A stretch of DNA of 50,012 nt from Microvirga sp. Its GTDB lineage: Bacteria; Pseudomonadota; Alphaproteobacteria; Rhizobiales; Beijerinckiaceae. Where the stretch lies: contig JAQSWQ010000023.1 of assembly GCA_029266525.1 (NCBI GenBank), positions 1 to 50,012 on the forward strand. Reading direction: 5' to 3'. The stretch's first letter is position 1. Every line of letters starts with the position of its first letter. Below, piece after piece: positions 9,196-19,024 of the stretch. A program made the translations under genes and the position numbers. The notes beneath the pieces were generated by a model. The model did no database searches and had not been told where the DNA came from. It saw only the letters and a list, made by a program, of their open reading frames with translations.

Positions 9196-10620
9196 ATGCG
9201 TTGGCGATCCGCTGCCGGACTCGTGCTGACGAGCTTGCTGCTGCTCTCGACCGGCGGCCCGGTCTCGTTCGCGCAGAACGAGGACGGTTCCCGCTTCTTC
9301 ATGCTCGGCCGGCAGCCTTACGGCTACGGATCTGGCGGCGACCCTTACCGCCAGCGCCAGCGCTCGACGACGCGCCAGGAGCGCTCCGCCCGCCCCGATG
9401 CCTCGGCCGGCTACGGGCAGCAGCGCTACTATTACTACGACCCGCGCACCGGCACGCGGCAGCCCTATGGCTATCAGGCGCGGCCGGCCCAGCCGGGCTA
9501 TCAGCAGCCGGCCTTCCCCTGGTTTTCTCAACCCCGCGAGGCGGCGCGGCCGTATCTGCCGCCGCGCGAGGCGCGGCCTTACGCCGAACCCCGCGAACGT
9601 CCGGCGCGGCGCGCCCGCCGCTACGCGCCCGCTGCCCCCAAACCCGCCGACAAGCCGGAGGTGGCGGAGGTCGAGGTCGAGCCCTCGCAGCACGTCGTGG
9701 TGTTCGGTGACTCGCTAGCCGAACTCGTGGGACAGGGGCTCGACGAGGCCTTCGAGGAGGTGGAGGACATCGGCATCGTGCGCAAGGCGCGCGGCGACAG
9801 CGGCCTCATCCGGAGCGACGCCTACGACTGGCCGAAGGCGATCCAGGAATACCTCAGCGGCGATCCGAAGGTCCGCTACGCGGTCGTGATGCTCGGCGCC
9901 AACGATCGCCAAGCGATCCGGGAGGGCGAGACCTCGCATGATCCTCTCTCCGACCGCTGGAAGGAGATCTACCGTCAGCGCGTCGACGACGTGATCAAGG
10001 TCTTTACTGAGCGCAAGCTGCCCTTCGTGTGGGTCGGCGTGCCTCCGATGAAGAACGAGCGCGCCTCGGCCGACATGCTGGCGCTCAACGACATCTATCG
10101 GGAGCGCGTGCAGAAGGCGGGCGGGGCCTATGTCGACATCTGGCCGGGCTTCGTCGACGACCAGAACCGCTATGCCGCGACGGGGCCCGACGTGGACGGG
10201 CAGGTCGCGCGGCTGCGCACGGCAGACGGCGTCCACCTGACCCGCGCCGGCGCCCGCAAGGCCGCGCATTTTGCCGATGTCGAGCTCAAGCGCATGATCG
10301 AGGCACGCGGCGGCACCGCGATCGCGACGCCCTCGACCGACGGCACCACGGCGGCGAAGGAGCTCGACGTCGAGCGCGTGATCAACGCATCGCTTCCCGC
10401 GCTGCCGGAGCCGCAGGGGCTGCCCTCGCTGCCGACGAAGCCTCTCGCCGGGCCGGTGCTGCCCCTGACGAGACCGGAGACCTCGCCGGGCGGCGCGCTC
10501 GTGTCGGGGAAGCCGCGCCTCGACGGCGACGCCTATCTCGCAGACCGCGCCTTCCGCGAAGGCCTGCCCCCGCCGCCGAAGCCCGGCCGCGCAGACGACT
10601 TCAAATGGCCGAGGAGCTGA
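9196..10620 (+). CDS. DUF459-type SGNH hydrolase, exported
   Basis: 474 residues. A signal peptide (LVLTSLLLLSTGGPVSFAQ) is followed by about 130 residues rich in Tyr, Pro, Arg and Gln (low complexity), and then the SGNH domain at about 165-365. Family blocks are visible: VVVFGDSLAE with nucleophile S173, MLGANDRQ, and the catalytic pair in DGVHLTRAG. The tail after 370 is Pro-rich. SGNH/DUF459 proteins act as periplasmic esterases on envelope glycans, and some remove or transfer acyl groups; the substrate here is unknown. Its position behind a transglycosylase supports a cell-wall or surface-polysaccharide role. Confidence 0.85.
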   Translation: MRWRSAAGLVLTSLLLLSTGGPVSFAQNEDGSRFFMLGRQPYGYGSGGDPYRQRQRSTTRQERSARPDASAGYGQQRYYYYDPRTGTRQPYGYQARPAQPGYQQPAFPWFSQPREAARPYLPPREARPYAEPRERPARRARRYAPAAPKPADKPEVAEVEVEPSQHVVVFGDSLAELVGQGLDEAFEEVEDIGIVRKARGDSGLIRSDAYDWPKAIQEYLSGDPKVRYAVVMLGANDRQAIREGETSHDPLSDRWKEIYRQRVDDVIKVFTERKLPFVWVGVPPMKNERASADMLALNDIYRERVQKAGGAYVDIWPGFVDDQNRYAATGPDVDGQVARLRTADGVHLTRAGARKAAHFADVELKRMIEARGGTAIATPSTDGTTAAKELDVERVINASLPALPEPQGLPSLPTKPLAGPVLPLTRPETSPGGALVSGKPRLDGDAYLADRAFREGLPPPPKPGRADDFKWPRS

Positions 10621-10627
10621 GCGCGTC

Positions 10628-11521
10628 TCAACGCGTCGGGACGGGGTGCTCGCCGCGATAGTCGTAGAAGCCGCGCTTGGTCTTGCGGCCGAGCCAGCCG
10701 GCCTCGACGTATTTCACCAGCAACGGGCAGGGGCGGTACTTCGAATCGGCCAAACCCTCGTGCAGGACCTGCATGACCGAGAGGCAGGTGTCGAGCCCGA
10801 TGAAATCCGCAAGCTGCAGCGGCCCCATCGGGTGGTGCGCGCCGAGCCGCATCGAGGTGTCGATCGAGTCGACCGAGCCGACGCCCTCGTACAGCACGTA
10901 GATCGCCTCGTTGATCATCGGCAGGAGGATGCGATTGACGATGAAGGCCGGGAAGTCTTCCGCAACCGATGCGGTCTTGCCGAGCTTGGCGATGAAGGCC
11001 TTGGCCGATTCGAAGGTCGGGTCTCCGGTCGCGATGCCGCGGATGAGCTCGACGAGTTCCATCACCGGCACCGGATTCATGAAGTGGATGCCGATGAACT
11101 TCTCGGGGCGGTCCGTTGCCGCGGCAAGCCGGGTGATCGAGATCGAGGAGGTGTTCGAGGCGATCATCACCTCGGGCCGCAGCACCGGATGGAGCGCGTC
11201 GAAGATCTTGCGCTTCACCGCCTCGTTCTCGGTCGCCGCCTCGATCACGATGTCGCAGTCGCCGAAGGCTTCGTAGGAGAGCGCCGGCCTGATGCGATCG
11301 AGCGCCGCCTTGCGGTCGGCGCCGGTGATGGTGCCCTTCGCGACTTGGCGGGCCATGTTGCCGCCGATCGTGGCGAGCCCCTCCTTGATCTTGTCCTCGG
11401 AGACGTCGTTGAGGCGCACCTCGAGCCCGGCGAGCGCGCAGACATGGGCGATGCCGTTGCCCATCTGTCCGGCGCCGATGACGCCGACGGTCTTGATCTC
11501 GGTTCCTGTGCCTTGCGCCAT
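10628..11521 (-). CDS. 3-hydroxybutyryl-CoA dehydrogenase
   Basis: 297 residues. It oxidises (S)-3-hydroxybutyryl-CoA with NAD(P). The dinucleotide-binding motif [14 protein letters not shown] lies at residues 14-27. The catalytic His region is [13 protein letters not shown], with the [10 protein letters not shown] segment before it and the C-terminal helical domain ending in [12 protein letters not shown]. It follows etfB and etfA on the same strand with a 35-bp gap, an arrangement usual in rhizobial genomes, so beta-oxidation and butyrate/PHB metabolism is the likely role. Confidence 0.93.
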   Translation of the reverse strand: MAQGTGTEIKTVGVIGAGQMGNGIAHVCALAGLEVRLNDVSEDKIKEGLATIGGNMARQVAKGTITGADRKAALDRIRPALSYEAFGDCDIVIEAATENEAVKRKIFDALHPVLRPEVMIASNTSSISITRLAAATDRPEKFIGIHFMNPVPVMELVELIRGIATGDPTFESAKAFIAKLGKTASVAEDFPAFIVNRILLPMINEAIYVLYEGVGSVDSIDTSMRLGAHHPMGPLQLADFIGLDTCLSVMQVLHEGLADSKYRPCPLLVKYVEAGWLGRKTKRGFYDYRGEHPVPTR

Positions 11522-11556
11522 TCGCCTGCCCCGCGCCGCGCTTCGCGGCTCTGCCC

Positions 11557-12501
11557 CTAGCGTCCGAGTTTCGCCAGCTCCCGCTCGAGCTCCGGCAGGA
11601 TCTGGAAGAGGTCGCCGACGAGGCCATAATCGGCGACCTGGAAGATGGGCGCCTCTTCGTCCTTGTTGATGGCGACGATGACCTTCGAATCCTTCATTCC
11701 GGCGAGGTGCTGGATCGCACCGGAGATGCCGACCGCGATGTAGAGGTCAGGCGCGACGACCTTGCCGGTCTGACCGACTTGCCAGTCGTTCGGGGCGTAG
11801 CCGGCGTCCACAGCTGCGCGCGAGGCGCCGATCGCCGCACCGAGCTTGTCTGCGACCGGCTCAATGACCTTCTTGAAGGCGTCGGCCGATCCGAGCGAGC
11901 GCCCGCCCGAGACGATGATCCGCGCGGAGGTGAGCTCGGGCCGCTCGAGCTTGGCGATCTCCTCGCCTTTGAAGCTCGAGAGGTCGAAATCCTCGCCCGC
12001 CGAGGCGCTCTCGATCGCGGCCGAGCCACCCTCGCCGGCCGGCTGGAAGGCGGCGGTGCGCACGGTGATGACCTTCTTGGCGTCGGTCGCCTGCACGGTC
12101 TGGATGGCGTTGCCGGCGTAGATCGGCCGCTCGAAAGTGTCGGCCGAGACGACCTTGATGATATCCGACACCTGCATCACGTCGAGGAGCGCTGCGACGC
12201 GCGGCATCACGTTCTTGCCGTTCGTCGTCGCCGCCGCAACGATCGCGCCGTAAGGGCCGGCGAGCGAGGCGACGAGCGCCGCGGTCGGCTCGGCCAACAT
12301 GTGGTCGTACTTGCTATCCTCGACCACCAGCACCTTCTCGACGCCGTCGAGCTTGGCTGCGGCTTCGGCCGCGGGGCGGGAGCCGGCGCCCGCAACGAGA
12401 ACATGGACCGGCTCGCCAAGCGCCTTAGCGGCGGTGAGCGCCTTCGCGGTCACGTCCTTCAGCGAGGCTTTGTCGTGCTCGGCGATCAAGAGGGTGGGCA
12501 T
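11557..12501 (-). CDS. etfA: Electron transfer flavoprotein alpha subunit
   Basis: 314 residues, usual length. With EtfB it forms the FAD/AMP heterodimer that takes electrons from acyl-CoA dehydrogenases and passes them to ETF-ubiquinone oxidoreductase. The C-terminal FAD-binding signature is clear: [58 protein letters not shown]. It begins 22 bp after etfB, so the two are cotranscribed. Confidence 0.97.
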   Translation of the reverse strand: MPTLLIAEHDKASLKDVTAKALTAAKALGEPVHVLVAGAGSRPAAEAAAKLDGVEKVLVVEDSKYDHMLAEPTAALVASLAGPYGAIVAAATTNGKNVMPRVAALLDVMQVSDIIKVVSADTFERPIYAGNAIQTVQATDAKKVITVRTAAFQPAGEGGSAAIESASAGEDFDLSSFKGEEIAKLERPELTSARIIVSGGRSLGSADAFKKVIEPVADKLGAAIGASRAAVDAGYAPNDWQVGQTGKVVAPDLYIAVGISGAIQHLAGMKDSKVIVAINKDEEAPIFQVADYGLVGDLFQILPELERELAKLGR

Positions 12502-12523
12502 CGCGGGTCCTTGCGATTCAACG

Positions 12524-13273
12524 TCAGAGCACGCCGGCTTCGACTTTGAGCTTCTGCACGAGCTCGGCGACCGAGCCGACCTTCACGCCGGCCTTGCGCC
12601 CGCCGGGCTCGACGGTCTTCAGCACCTTGAGGCGCGGCGCGACGTCGACGCCGAGCGCTTCCGGCGAGGTCTCCTCCAGCGGCTTCTTCTTCGCCTTCAT
12701 GATGTTGGGCAGCGAAGCGTAGCGCGGCTCGTTGAGGCGAAGGTCGGTCGTCACGATCGCCGGCAGCTTCAGGGCCACGGTCTGCAGCCCGCCGTCGACC
12801 TCGCGGGTCACGTCGATCGATCCGTCGCCGACCGCGAGCTTGTAGGCGAAGGTGCCCTGCGGCCAGCCCATGAGCGCGCCGAGCATCTGCCCGGTCTGGT
12901 TCGCATCGTCGTCGATCGCCTGCTTGCCCATGATCACGAGCTGAGGGCTCTCCTTCTCGACGAGCTTCTTCAGGATCTTCGCGACGGCAAGCGGCTCTGT
13001 CGTCTGGTCGGTCTTGACCAGGATGCCCCGGTCGGCGCCCATGGCGAGGGCGGTGCGGATCGTCTCCTGGGCAGCTTGAGGTCCGATCGAGACCGCGACG
13101 ATCTCGGTCGCCTTGCCCTGCTCCTTCAAGCGGATCGCCTCCTCGATGGCGATCTCGTCGAACGGGTTCATCGACATCTTGACGTTGGCAAGCTCGACCC
13201 CTGAGCCGTCCGGCTTCACCCGGATCTTGACGTTGAAATCGACGACCCGCTTCACGGGCACCATGATCTTCAT
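12524..13273 (-). CDS. etfB: Electron transfer flavoprotein beta subunit
   Basis: 249 residues, usual length. The N-terminus [22 protein letters not shown], the block [17 protein letters not shown], and the AMP-binding region [20 protein letters not shown] are all typical of EtfB. First gene of the etfB-etfA-hbd group. The 118 bp between it and the rhomboid gene upstream show no strong promoter by eye. Confidence 0.97.
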   Translation of the reverse strand: MKIMVPVKRVVDFNVKIRVKPDGSGVELANVKMSMNPFDEIAIEEAIRLKEQGKATEIVAVSIGPQAAQETIRTALAMGADRGILVKTDQTTEPLAVAKILKKLVEKESPQLVIMGKQAIDDDANQTGQMLGALMGWPQGTFAYKLAVGDGSIDVTREVDGGLQTVALKLPAIVTTDLRLNEPRYASLPNIMKAKKKPLEETSPEALGVDVAPRLKVLKTVEPGGRKAGVKVGSVAELVQKLKVEAGVL

Positions 13274-13391
13274 GGAAAAGCTCGTCCCAAGAGGCGGGGC
13301 GGCGGCTTCGAACCGGGCAGGCGTGCCGCGCCGGAAGCGTCCGCCCCCTCGAATGCGAGGCGCGGACCGTAACGACGCCGCTTCGGAAATG

Positions 13392-14105
13392 TCAACGCGA
13401 GCGCGGCGTCTCGGTCGCCTCCAGCCGCGCGAGCTCCGGGTCGTAGCGGCGGCGCAGAACGGGCGTCAGCGCCGCGCCGGCGACGAGCCCGCCGAGATGG
13501 GCGAACCAGCCGACGTTGCGGTCGGTTGCGGCGACGGCCGAGACGAGCTGCAGCAGGATCCAGAAGCCGATCGCCCACATCGCCGGCAGGCGCAGGGGAA
13601 TGCGACCGAGGAACAGTCCCCAGACCTTCACGCGCGGATACAGGATGAGATAGGCCGCGACCACGCCTGCGACCGCGCCCGAGGCACCAATAAGGGGGCG
13701 CGTCGACTCCGGCTCCATGACAGCATGGCTCAATCCGGCGAGCCCGCCGCAGACCACGTAGAAAAGGAGGAAGCGGGCATGCCCCATCCCGTCCTCGACA
13801 TTGTCGCCGAAGACCCACAGGAAGAGCATGTTGCCGAGAAGGTGCAGGGCCGAGCCGTGCAGGAATAGGCTCGTGACGAGCGTCAGCGGCGCCGGCACGA
13901 AGGGCAGACCGTCGGGCAGGGCCTCGGTGCCGAACAGCACCGCCGGCACGACGCCGAAGCCCGCGACGATCCATTGCTCGCCGATCGGCAGCGCGCCGAG
14001 GGCGACGAGCACGAAGGCGGCCACGTTGGCCCCGATCAGCCCGCGCGTGACGACCGGGGCGCCGAGATGCTTGAGCGGGACGCCGTCATGGAGGGGGAGG
14101 AACAC
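13392..14105 (-). CDS. Rhomboid-family intramembrane serine protease
   Basis: 237 residues with about six hydrophobic helices. Catalytic S142 lies in [10 protein letters not shown] and H203 in [11 protein letters not shown], with the supporting [18 protein letters not shown] block at about 88-104, so all key rhomboid residues are present. It should cleave membrane proteins within the inner membrane; substrate unknown. It starts 15 bp after the stop of the adenosyltransferase gene and is probably in that operon. Confidence 0.93.
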   Translation of the reverse strand: MFLPLHDGVPLKHLGAPVVTRGLIGANVAAFVLVALGALPIGEQWIVAGFGVVPAVLFGTEALPDGLPFVPAPLTLVTSLFLHGSALHLLGNMLFLWVFGDNVEDGMGHARFLLFYVVCGGLAGLSHAVMEPESTRPLIGASGAVAGVVAAYLILYPRVKVWGLFLGRIPLRLPAMWAIGFWILLQLVSAVAATDRNVGWFAHLGGLVAGAALTPVLRRRYDPELARLEATETPRSR

Positions 14106-14120
14106 CGGCTTCGCCGCGAC

Positions 14121-14702
14121 CTAGGAAGGGTCGCGGGTCGCGCCGGGTACCCAGAGGACGTCCTTCGCTCCCTGCTCGTTGGCATGGCGCGAGGCGACGA
14201 AGAGGAAGTCGGAGAGGCGGTTAAGGTACTTGATCGCGGCCGGCGAGACCGCCTCCTCCGGCCGCTCCGAGAGTGCGACCGCAAGCCGTTCGGCGCGGCG
14301 GCAGACCGTGCGGGCAAGATGCAGCGCCGCGGCGGCCGGCGAGCCCCCGGGCAGCACGAACGAGCGCAGCGGCGAGAGCTCGCCGTTCAGGCGGTCGATC
14401 TCCCGCTCCAAGCGCTCGACCTGGCTGTCGAGGATGCGCAACGGTTCGTAGGGCAGCGCCTTGCCGGTGTCGGGCGTCGAGAGATCGGCGCCGAGATCGA
14501 ACAGCTCGTTCTGGATGCGCGCGAGCATGGCGTCGAGCTCGCCCTCCGTGTGCAGGCGGGCAAGGCCGATGCAGGCGTTGGTCTCGTCGACGGTGCCGTA
14601 GGCCTCGATGCGAGGATCGTGCTTCTTGCGCCGCTCGCCGGTCGCGAGCGCCGTCGAGCCCTTGTCGCCGGTGCGGGTGTAGATGCGGGTGAGCGCGACC
14701 AC
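14121..14702 (-). CDS. Cob(I)alamin adenosyltransferase, PduO type
   Basis: 193 residues from a GTG at 14702, where family homology begins (VALTRIYTRTGDKGST); the frame is open further upstream but overlaps the preceding gene. It transfers adenosyl from ATP to Co(I) corrinoid. The ATP-loop TRTGDKG, GTVDETNACIG, and the C-terminal R-LSDFLFVASR motif are all visible. It starts 12 bp after the PagL-like gene stop. The twin-TM gene upstream is a common neighbour in rhizobia. Confidence 0.95.
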   Translation of the reverse strand: MVALTRIYTRTGDKGSTALATGERRKKHDPRIEAYGTVDETNACIGLARLHTEGELDAMLARIQNELFDLGADLSTPDTGKALPYEPLRILDSQVERLEREIDRLNGELSPLRSFVLPGGSPAAAALHLARTVCRRAERLAVALSERPEEAVSPAAIKYLNRLSDFLFVASRHANEQGAKDVLWVPGATRDPS

Positions 14703-14713
14703 GGCGCCCCCGA

Positions 14714-15307
14714 TCAGAAAGTGTAGCCGAGGCGGGCGCCGACGTTGGTCAAGCCGCGGTTCTGGTTGCAGGCGCCGGCATTCGAGAGATGCTCGACGGT
14801 CGCCATCACGCTCCAGTTCTGCGACAGCCGGTAGCCGATCGAGCCCGACTCGCGGAAAAGCGGCGAGCAGCCGAGGGCGCTGCGATCGGCCGGGATGAGG
14901 GCGGGGTTCGACTGCGTGTTGCCGTTGTGCATCGCGCCCCCGAAACTCGCCTCGACGAAGACGCGCTGGGTGATGTCGACCGTCCAGCTCAGGCCGGCGA
15001 AAGCGAAGCTCGTGTCGCCGCGGGTGTTGAGGCTGCCGCCGAGATGGGGCCGCGGTATGAAGTAGCTGGTGAAGAGGTCCGCGGTGGTGAAGGGTTTCGC
15101 GAACAGGATCTCGCCGGTGATGTTCGCGGAGCCTTTCTCGGGGCTCCACGGGTCCTGCGCAGAAGCGCCGATCCGCAGCTCCGAGACGAAGCTCATCGGC
15201 TGCATCGGCGGGACATACTGGTGGGGACCCGCGATGTCTGCCGCGGTCACGGCGCCTGTGAGCAGCGCCAGGCAAAGTCCGGAGCCGAGTATCGGGCGAA
15301 CCCGCAT
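14714..15307 (-). CDS. PagL-like acyloxyacyl hydrolase, outer-membrane barrel
   Basis: 197 residues from the ATG at 15307 (AGAAGG upstream; a GTG 36 bases earlier is less likely). A signal peptide LCLALLTGAVTAA precedes an 8-strand-barrel-like sequence. The C-terminal block has the family's HxSN pattern (H173, S175, N176 in EHLSNAG) and ends in NVGARLGYTF, a typical outer-membrane terminal Phe. PagL removes a 3-O acyl chain from lipid A. The catalytic Glu expected about 12 residues after the Ser is not visible, so activity is uncertain. It lies between the twin-TM and adenosyltransferase genes in the same orientation. Confidence 0.8.
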   Translation of the reverse strand: MRVRPILGSGLCLALLTGAVTAADIAGPHQYVPPMQPMSFVSELRIGASAQDPWSPEKGSANITGEILFAKPFTTADLFTSYFIPRPHLGGSLNTRGDTSFAFAGLSWTVDITQRVFVEASFGGAMHNGNTQSNPALIPADRSALGCSPLFRESGSIGYRLSQNWSVMATVEHLSNAGACNQNRGLTNVGARLGYTF

Positions 15308-15440
15308 ATCCCAAGAGACCCTTCTCGGCGGAATTCGTAGCACGGCCCCTCCGCGGGACCAGCCGACCGCCTCGTTCAGCGCGGCTTTGTCGGCAAGTGT
15401 GGCCGATTCGTGACTCGGGCGGTTGATGCAGGTGAGGGCT

Positions 15441-15632
15441 CTACGAACCGCGCCACCAGATCACGCCCATGATCACGATGATGGCAAGGAATTGCAGCAG
15501 CACGCGGGCGCGCATGAGGCGCTGGGAGGTGTTCGGGCTGCCTCCGCGCATCATGTTCACGAGCCCGAGGACCAGCACGACGGCAACGACGCCGACCGCG
15601 ATCGGGACAAGAAGGCTGCCGAAGTTGCTCAT
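15441..15632 (-). CDS. Twin-transmembrane small membrane protein
   Basis: 63 residues. The ATG at 15632 follows the stop of the DUF4175 gene by 20 bp. Two hydrophobic helices (about 7-27 and 45-60) are joined by a polar loop with GGSPNTSQRLMRARVLLQ, the HIG1-like twin-TM pattern. Homologues are regularly found beside cobalamin adenosyltransferase genes in Hyphomicrobiales (recall, not searched). Role unknown, possibly inner-membrane respiratory complex stability. Confidence 0.85.
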   Translation of the reverse strand: MSNFGSLLVPIAVGVVAVVLVLGLVNMMRGGSPNTSQRLMRARVLLQFLAIIVIMGVIWWRGS

Positions 15633-15652
15633 GGAGCGCCCAGCGCGGGGGG

Positions 15653-18304
15653 CTACTGCGTCCCGAAGTTCCGCCTCAACAGCCGGTCGAAATAGTCGAG
15701 CTCCTCGCGCGGGCGGGTCGGCTCTCCGAGCTTGCGCCTGAGCTCCTCCATGATGCGCCGCGCCCGCTGCACGGCCGATTCGTCGGCGGTCGGGACCTTG
15801 ACGCGCCCGTCCGAGAAGTCGCGCGAGCGGGTCGGGCGGCCGAGCGGGTCGTTGTCGCGGTTGCTCGCCCGGTTGCGGCCCTCCGGGGTGCCGTCGCCGG
15901 GCATGTCGCCGGCCTGCTCGGTGCCGTCGCCCTGGCCCATCATCTGCTGCATCTGCTGGGCCATGCCCTGCATGCCGCGCTGGAGCCCCTCGAGGGCCCG
16001 GCCCTGCGAATCGACCGCCTGCCCTTCCTGCCCCTGCCCGATCTGGCCCTCGGCGTCGCGCATCGCGCCCTCTGCGTCGGCGAGCCCCTGTTCGCCCTGC
16101 ATACCCATGCCGCGCATGCGCCGCTGCAGCTCCTGGAGCCGCTCGCGGAGGGCTTGCTGGCGCTGCCCCAGCCCCTGTCGGCCCTGCTGCCCGTCCTGGC
16201 CGTTCTCGGCCTGCTCCTCGCCCTCCTCGCCTTGATCGCCCTGCTGTCCGCGCTGGCCTCTCTGACCCTGCTGACGCTGACCTTGCTGCCTCTGCCCCTG
16301 CTGTTGGCCGCGCTGCGTCCGGCGCTGCCGGCCCTCGCGGAAGGTGTCGTCGCGCAGCTGCTGCTGCTCGCGGACCATGTCGTCCATGTCCTGCATGGAC
16401 CGATTCATCTCGCGGGCGAGCGGATCCGACATGCGGTTGTTGGGCCTCGCGGTCTGGAGGTTCTCGAGGATATTGCGCAGCTCGTCGAGAAGGCGCTGCG
16501 CCTCGGCGACGTCGCCCCTGCGCATCATCTCCTCGATCTGGTTGAGCATGCGGTTGAGATCGTCCTGCGTGACGGTGCGGTCGGGCGAGCGCTGGTTCTG
16601 CTGATCGCCTTGGGCCTGCTGCTGCTCGCGCTGCATGCGCTCGGCGAACTCGCGCAGGAACTTGTCCATCGCCTGACGCAGCTCCTGCGTCAGGCGCTTG
16701 ATCTCCTCTTCCGAGGCGCCGCGGTCGAGCGCCTCGCGCAGGCGCTCCTGGGCGGCGCGCAGCTCGCGCTCGGCGTCCGAGAGATCGCCGTCCTCGATCT
16801 GCAGCGCCATCGCCCAGAGCCATTCGGCCACCTCGAGGAGGTGCTCGTCCGTCTTCGCCGTGCGCAGCCGCGAGGCCGCGGCCCGCAGCCCCATGAAGAC
16901 GCCCCATTGGGGGGTGAACTGCTCCGGCGCGATGAGGAGCGCATCGAGCGCGACCTGCACGCGCTTGCGGTCGTCGGGGTCGAGCACAAGCACGCGCCGC
17001 TGCTCGACGAGCGCGCGGGCGAGCGGCTTGGTGAAGGGCCGCTGGGGCAGCGTGAAATCCAGTCCCTCGCTGCGCCCTTCCTGCTCGGCCTCGTCCTTGG
17101 CAAGAAGCGTGAGCTTCACCCGGGCGCCAGCCCAGGGGTGCTGGGTCAGGTCGACTGTCGCCTTGGTGTCGCTCTCGCCCTGCGCGTCGGGCGGCAGCGC
17201 GAGCGCCATCCGCGGCGCCGGCACGAGCACGCGCTTGCCGATGAAGCCTTCGCCCTTCTCGACGAGCCCCTCGACCGCAGCGATGCCGTAATCATCCTTG
17301 CCACGATAGCTCAAATTGAAGGTGCCGCGCGCGTTGACCTCGGGCGGGTTCGCGAAGGCGATCTCGGGCGGACGATCGGGGATAGCCTCGACATGGAGCC
17401 TGACGCCGCTCGCGAGGCCGGTGCGGACCGAAAGATCGGCGTCGCCGGTCAGGGTGAAACGCTGCTCGCGGAGATCGGCGCGCTGGTTCTCCGAGGCCGG
17501 GAGCGCATTGAGCCCCCGCCCAGGGTTGATCGCAACGTCCCCCTTGCCGGCGACGCGGATCACCACCGTCGACCTCACCGGGGCGCGCAGGCGCTGCTCG
17601 CCAGCCGCAAGGTCGATCATCAGCGGCGGCGTGCGCGTGTAGAGCGGCGGATCGATCCAGCCGTCGACGCGCAGCGCCGGCGCGGGCGGCATCGGCGCGC
17701 GCCAGTCGAAGGCGGAGCGCAGGCGCGAGCCGACCTCCGGCCCGGCAACGAAAGCGCTGCCGGCAAGCGCGACCAGCGCCGCGGCGCGGGCCGCGTAGCG
17801 GTCGCGGCGCGCCATGCCCGGACGAGGCGCGGCGACCCGCAGCCTTTCGACCGCCGTCTGGGCGCGCTTGCGGTGGAGCTCCCACAGCGCGCGCGAGCCC
17901 ACGTCGCCATGGCCAAGCGCGAGCGTATCCTCGATGGCGCGGGCCGGCCCATGCGCGAGGCCCGCGTCGCGGTCGAGCCGGTCGAGCGCGGCGCCACGGC
18001 CGGGCCATTTCAGCCGAAGCGCCGGCCAAAGCGACGCGAGCGCGGCAAGCACGAAGAGCCCGAGACCGATCTGCCGGCCGCGCGGCGACAGATCGAGCCA
18101 GCCGCCAAGCCAAGAGAAGGTCAGGAAGAGGATGACGATGCCGAGCGGCAGCCACGCGACCGGCCAAGCGCGCTCCCACCACAGGGCTGCGCGCGCAATC
18201 CGCACGAGGCGATCGAGCCGTTCCTTCCAGGGATGTCGCCAGGGGCTCTTGCGCGAAGCCGCTGCGAAAGGCGAACCCGGCCGCGGGTTCGGGCTGTCGT
18301 CCAT
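15653..18304 (-). CDS. DUF4175 / TIGR02302 large membrane-anchored protein
   Basis: 883 residues from the ATG at 18304 (CAGGAG upstream; 8 codons shorter than the longest frame). Two hydrophobic helices lie near residues 45-95, another near 180-200, then a beta-rich region with PPLYTRTPPLMI and RDDYGI-like motifs, and a long helical part. Residues about 560-800 are extremely Gln/Gly/Arg-rich, with several RQQGQ-type repeats. The C-terminus DYFDRLLRRNFGTQ resembles the family end. Function is not established; it is conserved in alphaproteobacteria next to lysA/argH. Confidence 0.9.
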   Translation of the reverse strand: MDDSPNPRPGSPFAAASRKSPWRHPWKERLDRLVRIARAALWWERAWPVAWLPLGIVILFLTFSWLGGWLDLSPRGRQIGLGLFVLAALASLWPALRLKWPGRGAALDRLDRDAGLAHGPARAIEDTLALGHGDVGSRALWELHRKRAQTAVERLRVAAPRPGMARRDRYAARAAALVALAGSAFVAGPEVGSRLRSAFDWRAPMPPAPALRVDGWIDPPLYTRTPPLMIDLAAGEQRLRAPVRSTVVIRVAGKGDVAINPGRGLNALPASENQRADLREQRFTLTGDADLSVRTGLASGVRLHVEAIPDRPPEIAFANPPEVNARGTFNLSYRGKDDYGIAAVEGLVEKGEGFIGKRVLVPAPRMALALPPDAQGESDTKATVDLTQHPWAGARVKLTLLAKDEAEQEGRSEGLDFTLPQRPFTKPLARALVEQRRVLVLDPDDRKRVQVALDALLIAPEQFTPQWGVFMGLRAAASRLRTAKTDEHLLEVAEWLWAMALQIEDGDLSDAERELRAAQERLREALDRGASEEEIKRLTQELRQAMDKFLREFAERMQREQQQAQGDQQNQRSPDRTVTQDDLNRMLNQIEEMMRRGDVAEAQRLLDELRNILENLQTARPNNRMSDPLAREMNRSMQDMDDMVREQQQLRDDTFREGRQRRTQRGQQQGQRQQGQRQQGQRGQRGQQGDQGEEGEEQAENGQDGQQGRQGLGQRQQALRERLQELQRRMRGMGMQGEQGLADAEGAMRDAEGQIGQGQEGQAVDSQGRALEGLQRGMQGMAQQMQQMMGQGDGTEQAGDMPGDGTPEGRNRASNRDNDPLGRPTRSRDFSDGRVKVPTADESAVQRARRIMEELRRKLGEPTRPREELDYFDRLLRRNFGTQ

Positions 18305-18463
18305 CAAACAACGCTCCTGGCGCCTCAACGCGCCTGCGGTGCCTCCCCGAGTCCATTCAAGCTAGACACGCAGGGCGGCACTGGCCAGCGCCAAAACCGC
18401 ACAGCGGCGAAACGCTTAGGGGCACTCACGCCTTGGTGAACGCCGGCGGTCGGCTGAAGGTCC

Positions 18464-18667
18464 TCAGGCCACGTCCACGTGAAGGAGCTTGCGGTAGGCC
18501 AAGACGCCGATGATGGCGCTGGCCAGGAGGCGGAGGACCGGGCCGAAGGCAAGGACGCTGTCGTTCCAGCCCCAGGCGGTGATGATGAGCGACAACAGGA
18601 CCTGCCCGGCCAGCATCGCGAGAATGAAGGCCGCAACGGCGATCAGGAGAGCGACGAAGTCGTTCAA
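18464..18667 (-). CDS. Small two-helix membrane protein
   Basis: 67 residues starting at a TTG (18667). Two hydrophobic helices cover about residues 4-33 and 41-58, with a short WGWND turn between them. Composition fits the local coding bias, but the ribosome binding site is weak (GGGCAGAGC). No family recognised. It stands alone between the DUF4175 gene (end to start gap 160 bp, same strand) and a divergent small gene. Confidence 0.55.
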   Translation of the reverse strand: MNDFVALLIAVAAFILAMLAGQVLLSLIITAWGWNDSVLAFGPVLRLLASAIIGVLAYRKLLHVDVA

Positions 18668-18806
18668 GCTCTGCCCCGGGTCGCTCCAGCGTTGCGGCGG
18701 TTATGGTTAACAAAGGCTAAATCCGGCGATTTGCCCAGCTCGGGCCGCGCCTCCGCCGCATTTTCCTGTGAGTCGATGAAGCAACCGACATGCCAGTGGG
18801 GGCGGG

Positions 18807-19019
18807 ATGATGCGCGAAGGGATGGATTTTCGTGCGCGCGGAGCCGAGGCGGCCGGCACCGCAGAGGGAGGCCAGGCCGACATCGTCCAGCGAATCGCGG
18901 CGGTGGTCGGCGAAATCGACGCCCTCAGGCGCGAACGCCATGAGGCCCCGGTCTTTGGCGCCCGTGCCCGCCTCGCCTCGACCTACTTCATCAAGCGCGC
19001 CCCGAAGCACGACGGCTGA
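18807..19019 (+). CDS. Small soluble protein of unknown function
   Basis: 70 residues from tandem ATGs at 18807/18810. Third codon positions are almost all G or C, as in true genes here. A helical centre (ADIVQRIAAVVGEIDALRRERHE) is followed by a conserved-looking tail VFGARARLASTYF. No transmembrane part. It ends 5 bp before the convergent lysA stop. Family not recognised. Confidence 0.6.
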   Translation: MMREGMDFRARGAEAAGTAEGGQADIVQRIAAVVGEIDALRRERHEAPVFGARARLASTYFIKRAPKHDG

Positions 19020-19024
19020 AGCGC

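Noticed and set aside
13290..13350. GGTTCGAA on the minus strand, like a tRNA T-loop
   Set aside because: No matching T-stem or acceptor stem around it; it is the leader of etfB.
16140..16380. Short repeats that might be a CRISPR or satellite
   Set aside because: They are codon-level Gln/Gly/Arg repeats inside the DUF4175 gene, with no spacers of regular length.
16154..18439. 761-residue open frame antisense to the DUF4175 gene
   Set aside because: Leu-rich only because the sense strand encodes Gln/Arg repeats; no motif or ribosome binding site, and the sense gene is a recognised family.
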